Source: Spirochaetaceae bacterium (GTDB taxonomy: Bacteria; Spirochaetota; Spirochaetia; Treponematales; Breznakiellaceae). Taken from it: 11,487 nucleotides of DNA. A program made the position numbers and the translations under genes. This document shows, in pieces, positions 6,410 through 11,487 of this stretch; the first letter of the stretch is position 1; every line of letters starts with the position of its first letter. The stretch lies in the NCBI GenBank assembly GCA_031284645.1, contig JAITXS010000121.1, positions 1 to 11,487 of the forward strand, read 5' to 3'. The notes beneath the pieces are model-generated. The model was not told where the DNA came from, made no database searches, and worked only from the letters and a program-made list of their open reading frames with translations.

Positions 6410-7537
6410 TTATATGCTTTTGTACTGCCGCAGGAAATTATGTTTGAATTCAAGAAATCTGTTTTCCTCAATCGCGGCACGGGCCTTTTTTACAAGGTTA
6501 TGCAGAAAATAAAGATTGTGATAACTTAAAAGTATTGAGGACAAGATTTCGCCTGATTTAAATAAATGCCGTAAATAGGCGCGGGAATAGTGTTTGCATA
6601 CTTTGCAGTCACAAGAGCTGTCCAGTCCGCCCAAATCATTTTTGAATTCTTCTTTTTTAATTGAAAGCGGGCCTTGTGAGGTAAAACTCATTCCATGCCG
6701 CGCAAGGCGCGTGGGAAGAACACAGTCAAACATATCTATACCGTTTTCTATTGCACAGAGTATATATTCCGGAGTGCCTATGCCCATTACATAGCGCGGC
6801 TTTTCTTTGGGAAGGAGCTTTGCCGTAAAAGAAAGATACTCGATAAAGACTTCAAAAGGCTCTCCGACTGAAAGTCCGCCTATGGCGATGCCCGGCATAT
6901 CGGCTTGTACAACCGACTCTGCACTTTTTTCACGAAGATCTTTGTAAAAATTCCCTTGCACTATTGAAAAAAAACTTCCCTGATACGATTCGCCGCTCAT
7001 CTGTTGATACTTGTTTTTCGCGCGTTGCAGCCATTTTTCTGTTGTAACCTCCGCGCCAAGCGCTTTTTTATACGGCGTTTCATAAGGTGTGCATAGGTCT
7101 AACTGCATTTGTATATCGCTGTTTAAGAGGCATTGTATTTCAACAACATTTTCAGGCGTAAACAGGTGTTCACTTCCGTCAAGATGGGATCGAAAAGACG
7201 CGCCGTCATCAGTAATTTTTCTAAAACGCGCCAAAGAAAAAATCTGGAACCCGCCTGAGTCGGTTAATATATTGCGATTCCAATCAATAAACTGATGAAG
7301 CCCTTTTGTTTTACTGATGATATCGGTTCCCGGACGCAGAAAAAGATGGTAGGTATTGCCAAGTATTATTTCAAAACCTATCTCAAGAAGATCCTCGTTT
7401 GTCATTGCTTTTACCGAGCCTGTGGTACCTACCGGCATAAATACCGGAGTGGAGACTTTCCCGTGCGGTAAATACAAGGTACCTGTCCGTGCCGAGCTTA
7501 AGCTGTCACTGTGTTTTATCTCAAATATTTTTTGCAT
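6410..7537 (-). CDS. tgt: Queuine/preQ1 tRNA-guanine transglycosylase
   Basis: Exchanges guanine-34 of GUN-anticodon tRNAs for the queuosine precursor preQ1 (bacterial form) by a covalent TIM-barrel mechanism. At 375 residues it has the usual length. The general-base aspartate is D93 in LTDSGGFQ and the nucleophile D271 in MFDCVLPTRLARHG. The zinc site is C309, C311, C314 (CDCKVC) and H340 (SYHNLYF). These keep the spacing of E. coli Tgt D264, C302, C304, C307 and H333. The IVQGN (192-196) and IGGLSVGE (219-226) base-recognition segments are present. The ATG at 7537 has no clear ribosome site and comes 4 bases after the lptG stop, so re-initiation from lptG is likely. It converges with lptD, leaving 22 bases between the two stop codons with no room for a normal terminator. 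Confidence 0.96.
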   Translation of the reverse strand: MQKIFEIKHSDSLSSARTGTLYLPHGKVSTPVFMPVGTTGSVKAMTNEDLLEIGFEIILGNTYHLFLRPGTDIISKTKGLHQFIDWNRNILTDSGGFQIFSLARFRKITDDGASFRSHLDGSEHLFTPENVVEIQCLLNSDIQMQLDLCTPYETPYKKALGAEVTTEKWLQRAKNKYQQMSGESYQGSFFSIVQGNFYKDLREKSAESVVQADMPGIAIGGLSVGEPFEVFIEYLSFTAKLLPKEKPRYVMGIGTPEYILCAIENGIDMFDCVLPTRLARHGMSFTSQGPLSIKKEEFKNDLGGLDSSCDCKVCKHYSRAYLRHLFKSGEILSSILLSYHNLYFLHNLVKKARAAIEENRFLEFKHNFLRQYKSI

Positions 7538-7541
7538 AGTA

Positions 7542-8606
7542 TTATGTTTTTGAAAAGCGCATCAACAATACCCCGATAAACGTAAAAAAGATAACAGGGA
7601 ACCATCCGCCTGCTGCCGGCGGGATATAACCAAGGCGCGCCATCATGGTACTTATCATTTCCATAATATAATAAATAACCGAAACTGAAAGGCTCGTGAG
7701 AAGACTCATAAGTAAAATATTTTTTCGAAATCGGCCTGCCATAGAAAGCGAAAGTATAATAACGATAAACGATGTTGCCGGAAAAGAAAATCGATGATAG
7801 TAATCAACCTGCGCCGCTGTATAGGGAAGTCCCACTCTTTTCAAGTCTTCGATTAAATATCGCGCGTCTTTTGCATTGAGATCAGCGGAATTAATCGCGC
7901 TTCTTCGAAATAATTCAGGATCATCCCTGTATTGGTCTGTCGAAAGAAAATCACGGACACGCAGCAGATCATCTCCCCATTCATAAATGACGGCATTTGA
8001 AAAATCCCAATAACTTCCTGTCCATAATGCACTCTGGGCCCGGACAAGCGTTTTAAAATTTTCTGTTTTATCTTTTTCTATAACACTTATGCCGTTTAAG
8101 GTTAAGTTGTCGTAATCATAATAATCAACAGCATAGATGCGGTTCCCATCGTTTACTTTTATAACAACATTCGATCTTGCATCCGTATTCTGCATGTGTT
8201 TTAATTGCCGTGAAAGCTCATTTTTTGTTTTGAGCGTTGGTATGACAACTCTGTCATTGAAAAAAAATGAGATAATTGACATAAGAACACCGATAAACAA
8301 AAGCGGATAACTCAGTCGCCAAAAGGGAATACCGGATGATATAATAGAGCCAAGCTCATTGCGCGCATATAAATCCCCCAAGCTGTATGCAACAGCAAAT
8401 AACAGAGATACAGGCAGTGCGTATTCCATGCTTTTCGGGATATAATAACAACTTACCTTGATTATTTCTTTAAAACCTACCTCGTAGTTTAAATAGTTCA
8501 CCAAGTTGACAAAAAGATCAATGAGAACGACTATCATTACAAACATTCCCATTGCAACAAAAAAAACAGGCAGAAAATGTTTTACGATATACCGGTCAAT
8601 TATCAT
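7542..8606 (-). CDS. lptG: LptF/LptG-family permease of the lipid export ABC transporter (LptG-like)
   Basis: Inner-membrane permease partner that, with LptF and the ATPase LptB, extracts lipid from the inner membrane and feeds the Lpt bridge. From the ATG at 8606 it has 354 residues. The start MIIDRYIVKHFLPVF is typical of the family. Membrane helices fall at about 11-38, 62-80 and 98-116. A periplasmic jelly-roll domain covers about 120-265. Three more helices fall at about 271-290, 297-322 and 333-350. The cytoplasmic coupling segment is ARNELGSIISSGIPFWRLSYP near 81-101 (first 20 shown in part: ARNELGSIISSG). The ATG overlaps the lptF stop as ATGA, which decides the start over an in-frame GTG at 8627. 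I call it LptG-like from its place after the longer lptF-like gene; the F/G distinction is not certain. Confidence 0.88.
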   Translation of the reverse strand: MIIDRYIVKHFLPVFFVAMGMFVMIVVLIDLFVNLVNYLNYEVGFKEIIKVSCYYIPKSMEYALPVSLLFAVAYSLGDLYARNELGSIISSGIPFWRLSYPLLFIGVLMSIISFFFNDRVVIPTLKTKNELSRQLKHMQNTDARSNVVIKVNDGNRIYAVDYYDYDNLTLNGISVIEKDKTENFKTLVRAQSALWTGSYWDFSNAVIYEWGDDLLRVRDFLSTDQYRDDPELFRRSAINSADLNAKDARYLIEDLKRVGLPYTAAQVDYYHRFSFPATSFIVIILSLSMAGRFRKNILLMSLLTSLSVSVIYYIMEMISTMMARLGYIPPAAGGWFPVIFFTFIGVLLMRFSKT

Positions 8607-9877
8607 TTTCGAATCCTGTCGATACACATGATAAGACCGATGACAAGCGCGAGTATATTAGGGAGCCACATGCACCAGAAAGGAGGTGCACCGAGTTTCA
8701 TCCCCACGTTTTGCCCGCCAAGGAGGAAGGACCAATATATCACGGAAATTAATATACCTAAAATAAAACCCACAGCCTGCCCGCTTTTTTTCGCAAGCAA
8801 TCCCAGCGGGACAGCAAGAAAAATAAACGCAAAAGAGCCGAAAGGGATCGAAAACTTTTTGTAAAATTCAAGGCGGAAAATTAACAAATTACGGTCGTTT
8901 TTTATAAAGCGGGAAATTTGTGCTTCACGCTTAAAATTCGCCAAAAGATTATCGCGGTTCCGCCACCCGTAACTTGCAGGACCTTTGCGAAGCACATTTT
9001 CCAGGTCGAGCGCGGCTCTGAGCGTTCTGTTGTTTCTTTCCCGTAATTCTTTTACTGCGGTTTTTTCTTTTTCTTTTATGGATATATAGACATCTCGGGA
9101 ACTCATTTCCCGTGCCGAGATTGTTGTTGATTGCTGAATTAATTCATCAGTATGTATACGATAACTCAGCAGACCTATACGCGCGTAATCATAATCCCGT
9201 TTTTCAATCTCTTTTGACGATTGGAGGAATGCGTTTTCCATGTCAAGACGAACCCCTTCTTTACCGGCATCAATAAATTCCGCGCTTTTGGCAAAAATAA
9301 CGCGCCTCTCTCCCTCAGATGTTCTATCCAGTATCATCATGTCGTCAATTCTTTGTCCGTTGACATTGCCGGTGATAACAACCGTATCTTTAAACTTTTT
9401 TACCGCATTAGGTTCTATTTCGAGTGCCGGCGTTGATGTTAAAATCTTGCGGTAGAGTTTTGTAAATTGAATAGTTCCCATAGGAAGCAAAACATCATTG
9501 GTCATAAATGATAGTAAAGTAACAAAAATACCAACACACAATGTCGGAGCAAAAATATTTTTATATGAAAGGCCGGATGCAAGCATCACAAGAATTTCGT
9601 TGTCTGATGTAAAACGCCCTATAGTGATCAATGTTCCAAGCAGGGTCGCAAAGGGCGTTGACATTGCGATTATAGACGGAATGGAATAAAGGACAAGCAA
9701 GGCCACCTGATCGAAGGGGACTTTTTTGCTTAAAATATCTTGGGCCATAAGGAGAAGCTGGTTTACAAAAAAAATAAAAAAGAAAAAAAGAAATGATACA
9801 AAAAAAGCAAACATGGTCTCTTTAAAGACATATTTAAACATAGTACCGGAAATAGGCCCGTTAGAAATTTTCAGCAT
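8603..9877 (-). CDS. lptF: LptF/LptG-family permease of the lipid export ABC transporter (LptF-like)
   Basis: Second permease half of the LptB2FG-type transporter. The protein has 424 residues, somewhat longer than common LptF. Helices fall at about 20-46, 57-86 and 106-126. The family segment NEILVMLASGLSYKNIFAP (93-111) is the coupling helix region, and NDVLLP at 127-132 follows. A long periplasmic region spans about 135-335. Within it, 255-300 is highly charged (SIKEKEKTAVKELRERNNR), a probable helical or coiled insertion that accounts for the extra length. Closing helices fall at about 343-363, 367-387 and 400-420. The ATG at 9877 has no close ribosome site; GAGGA at 9893-9897 is 15 bases away and belongs to a 12-codon upstream frame. 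An internal ATG at 9841 is an alternative. The stop overlaps the next gene by four bases. Confidence 0.87.
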   Translation of the reverse strand: MLKISNGPISGTMFKYVFKETMFAFFVSFLFFFFIFFVNQLLLMAQDILSKKVPFDQVALLVLYSIPSIIAMSTPFATLLGTLITIGRFTSDNEILVMLASGLSYKNIFAPTLCVGIFVTLLSFMTNDVLLPMGTIQFTKLYRKILTSTPALEIEPNAVKKFKDTVVITGNVNGQRIDDMMILDRTSEGERRVIFAKSAEFIDAGKEGVRLDMENAFLQSSKEIEKRDYDYARIGLLSYRIHTDELIQQSTTISAREMSSRDVYISIKEKEKTAVKELRERNNRTLRAALDLENVLRKGPASYGWRNRDNLLANFKREAQISRFIKNDRNLLIFRLEFYKKFSIPFGSFAFIFLAVPLGLLAKKSGQAVGFILGILISVIYWSFLLGGQNVGMKLGAPPFWCMWLPNILALVIGLIMCIDRIRK

Positions 9878-9940
9878 ATTTTTTTTCAGTAATCCTCATC
9901 TTGGATTAAGGGGCATACGGGGAAGGCTTGTCTCTGTTTT

Positions 9941-9960
9941 GCGCGGAGGAAAAACCGCGC
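9941..9960. other. GC-rich hairpin in the dut-lptF gap
   Basis: GCGCGG (9941-9946) and CCGCGC (9955-9960) are exact reverse complements around an 8-base loop, giving a compact stem in the 108-base gap between dut and lptF. On the minus-strand transcript the stem is followed by AAAACAGAG rather than a U tract, so it is not a classical intrinsic terminator. It could act as an RNA-stability or processing element between the two genes. Function is an inference. Confidence 0.45.
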
Positions 9961-9985
9961 TCACATTCAGCGTCCCTGTCGCTTG

Positions 9986-10429
9986 CTATACCCCCGTTGA
10001 TCCAAAACCGCCTTCCCCCCTTTTTGTCGGTGAAAGTGTTTCCGTTTCTTCAAGAAAAGCGCGCGACACCGGGGCAAAAACAATTTGGGCGATTCTATCG
10101 CCGTTGTGTATGATTTCAGGATTTTGCGAGAGATTAATTAAAATAACCGAAAGCTCCCCACGGTAATCCGAGTCGATAGTTCCCGGCGAATTCAGCACAC
10201 TGATACCGTTTTTAAGGGCAAGACCGGAACGGGAACGGATTTGTCCCTCAAAGCCTTCCGGGATTTCGAAGGAAAGTCCGGTCGGAACAAGAATCCGTTC
10301 CCCGCTTTCAAGGACAAGTGCTTTTTTAAGACAAGCGTGGATATCCATTCCGGCGGAACCCGCACTCTGATATGAAGGGATATCCGCTTTCGGATCTACT
10401 TTTTTTACTTTGACATCGACTATAGTCAT
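9986..10429 (-). CDS. dut: Deoxyuridine 5'-triphosphate nucleotidohydrolase (dUTPase)
   Basis: Hydrolyses dUTP to dUMP and pyrophosphate, keeping uracil out of DNA and supplying dUMP for thymidylate synthesis. The 147-residue product is the trimeric type with all five motifs in order. Motif 1 is SAGMDIHA (24-31), motif 2 is RSRSGLALKNG (63-73), motif 3 is GTIDSDYRGELSV (83-95), motif 4 is GDRIAQIVFAPV (109-120), and motif 5, the C-terminal arm, is RGEGGFGSTG. The aspartate that activates water lies in motif 3. I chose the ATG at 10429, with GGGAG at 10440-10444 ten bases upstream, over an in-frame TTG at 10459 that has no ribosome site. It lies between pnp and lptF in the same direction, 155 bases after the pnp stop and 108 bases before lptF. 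Confidence 0.95.
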   Translation of the reverse strand: MTIVDVKVKKVDPKADIPSYQSAGSAGMDIHACLKKALVLESGERILVPTGLSFEIPEGFEGQIRSRSGLALKNGISVLNSPGTIDSDYRGELSVILINLSQNPEIIHNGDRIAQIVFAPVSRAFLEETETLSPTKRGEGGFGSTGV

Positions 10430-10463
10430 TGACAGGAATCTCCCAGCTATCTTTTCCAAAATC

Positions 10464-10562
10464 AGAGAGCAGGAAACAAGGGCTTACCCGCAATTTCAGG
10501 AATACTTCCGGTTCACCACATATCCCGAAATAACCGGCTCTTCCCCCTGTTTTAAACTCTCT
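10464..10562. other. Potentially structured pnp-dut intergenic region
   Basis: Within the 155-base gap between pnp and dut, CCGGTT (10508-10513) pairs exactly with AACCGG (10532-10537). Outside it, AGAGAGCAGG (10464-10473) can pair with CCTG (10546-10549) and CTCTCT (10557-10562), with a 7-base interruption on one side. Nothing resembles a U-tract terminator for pnp, and no convincing promoter for dut is visible. The pairing could be chance; it would need conservation to support it. Confidence 0.25.
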
Positions 10563-10584
10563 ATTTATGCACCGTCTTCTTGTA

Positions 10585-11487
10585 TTACCAGCGCTTGGGA
10601 CGTTCGGGACGCCCTCCGCTAAAACGGGGGCGCTCTTCGCGCACCCGATGTTCATCCGCAGCCGGCGCGCCGTCCGGATCAATCGCATCAATATATGAGA
10701 GATTAAGTCTTCCCATCTTGTCAATTTCAAGGAGTTTTACCGGAATCTCCTGGCCTTCCTTCAGAATATCTCCTACCTGTGTAGTATGCGTACGGGAAAG
10801 TTTTGAGATATGGACAAGCCCTTCTTTTCCGGGAAGTATTTCAACAAAAGCACCAAAATCCATGATACGGACAACTTTGCCGTTATAGACAGACCCGATT
10901 TCAGGATCTTCGACCATGTTTTTAATGGCGACTTTTGCTGCTTCCGCATCGTTTGCGTTTTTACCGTAAATCGTAACCGTACCATCATCGTCTGTGTTGA
11001 TTTTTACTTTAAACAGTTCACAAAGAGCCTTGATGTTTTTCCCGCCGGGCCCGATAAGAGCGCCAATTTTATCAATCTCGATTTTCATCGTAACTATCTT
11101 GGGGGCAAGATCACTGATCTCTTCGGCAGGCCGTGAAATCGTCTGGTTCATAATCGAAAGGATGTGAATCCGCCCGCGTTTTGCCTGTTCCAAGGCTTTT
11201 TTCATCACATCAAGGCTAACTCCGGCGATTTTTATATCCATCTGGAAGCCGGTAATACCATCTTCCGTTCCGGAAACCTTAAAGTCCATATCGCCTAAAT
11301 GATCCTCATCGCCTAAAATATCGGAGAGAATCGCGTATCTTGCATCCGGCGCGGAACTTTCCGTGATAAGCCCCATCGCGATACCGGCGACAGGCTTTTT
11401 CATCGGGACGCCGGCAGCGAGCATGGCAAGCGTACCGCCGCAGACCGAAGCCATAGAGCTTGATCCGTTGGACTCCATAATCTCCGA
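10585..11487 (-). CDS. pnp: Polyribonucleotide nucleotidyltransferase (PNPase), 3' part of the gene
   Basis: Phosphorolytic 3'-5' exoribonuclease, part of RNA decay. The gene enters from the right edge, so about 300 C-terminal residues are visible and the start is missing. The fragment opens inside the second RNase PH domain at SEIMESNGSSSMASVCGG. It continues through the catalytic acidic segment HLGDMDFKVSGTEDGITGFQ. It then has a KH domain with the GPGG loop (IGALIGPGGKNIK) and an S1 domain (GSVYNGKVVRIMDFGAFVEI to GRLNLSYID). It closes with a short Arg/Pro/Gly-rich tail (FSGGRPERPKRW), a likely RNA-contacting tail. The TAA is at 10585-10587. The order pnp-dut-lptF-lptG-tgt suggests a long operon, with rpsO expected upstream outside the window. 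Confidence 0.97.
   Translation of the reverse strand, partial: SEIMESNGSSSMASVCGGTLAMLAAGVPMKKPVAGIAMGLITESSAPDARYAILSDILGDEDHLGDMDFKVSGTEDGITGFQMDIKIAGVSLDVMKKALEQAKRGRIHILSIMNQTISRPAEEISDLAPKIVTMKIEIDKIGALIGPGGKNIKALCELFKVKINTDDDGTVTIYGKNANDAEAAKVAIKNMVEDPEIGSVYNGKVVRIMDFGAFVEILPGKEGLVHISKLSRTHTTQVGDILKEGQEIPVKLLEIDKMGRLNLSYIDAIDPDGAPAADEHRVREERPRFSGGRPERPKRW

Noticed and set aside
8607..8627. GTG at 8627 as the lptG start, adding seven residues
   Set aside because: The ATG at 8606 gives the family-typical N-terminus and an ATGA overlap with lptF; the extension has no family-like sequence.
8684..8733. Two perfect Shine-Dalgarno-like AAGGAGG sequences on the plus strand
   Set aside because: No start codon follows at a useful distance; they are the reverse complement of ordinary lptF codons (GAPPFW and SFLLGG).
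9726..10166. 146-codon plus-strand open frame across the lptF start, the dut-lptF gap and the dut 3' end
   Set aside because: It runs antisense to lptF and dut, both of which have complete family motifs; its composition is that of a mirror frame.
10326..10730. 134-codon minus-strand open frame spanning the pnp-dut gap
   Set aside because: It overlaps the pnp 3' end and dut 5' end in a different frame and shows no domain; both real genes explain the region.

Overview
The window carries housekeeping and envelope genes of a spirochaete, most likely a treponeme or close relative. Three things point there: protein-level resemblance of the genes, the minus-strand order pnp-dut-lptF-lptG-tgt (which I recall from treponemes but could not check), and a SecE of only 59 residues. 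There is no phage, transposase, CRISPR array or RNA gene that I can recognise. Base composition is moderate and even, apart from one G/C-skewed repeat region near the left end.

Layout, plus strand. Positions 1-180 are the last 59 codons of an unidentified protein. Positions 181-430 are a gene-free mosaic of G-rich repeats with inverted and direct copies. Positions 526-1944 encode a single-chain iron-sulfur L-serine ammonia-lyase whose last residue is cysteine. After a gap with a promoter-like sequence come secE (2065-2244), nusG (2259-2813) and a very large LptD-type outer-membrane protein (about 2800-6387). In most bacteria nusG is followed by the L11/L1 ribosomal protein genes; here it runs directly into lptD.

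Layout, minus strand, read from right to left. The 3' half of pnp (from the window edge to 10585), dut (10429-9986), lptF (9877-8603), lptG (8606-7542) and tgt (7537-6410). lptF and lptG overlap by an ATGA and tgt begins 5 bases after the lptG stop, so these three are almost certainly one transcript with coupled translation. lptD and tgt converge with only 22 bases between their stop codons.

Biologically, the window joins transcription, translocation and RNA metabolism (NusG, SecE, PNPase, Tgt), dUTP removal (Dut), amino-acid catabolism (serine lyase) and envelope lipid export (LptD, LptF, LptG). LptF and LptG form the inner-membrane transporter core and LptD the outer-membrane exit of one trans-envelope bridge. 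As treponemes are reported to lack classical LPS, the cargo is probably another glycolipid. The most unusual points are the palindromic G-rich repeat element, the C9 tract in the lptD signal-sequence region that leaves its true start ambiguous, a SAP/HeH-like segment inside the LptD N-terminal region, and the close placement of lptD next to lptFG.
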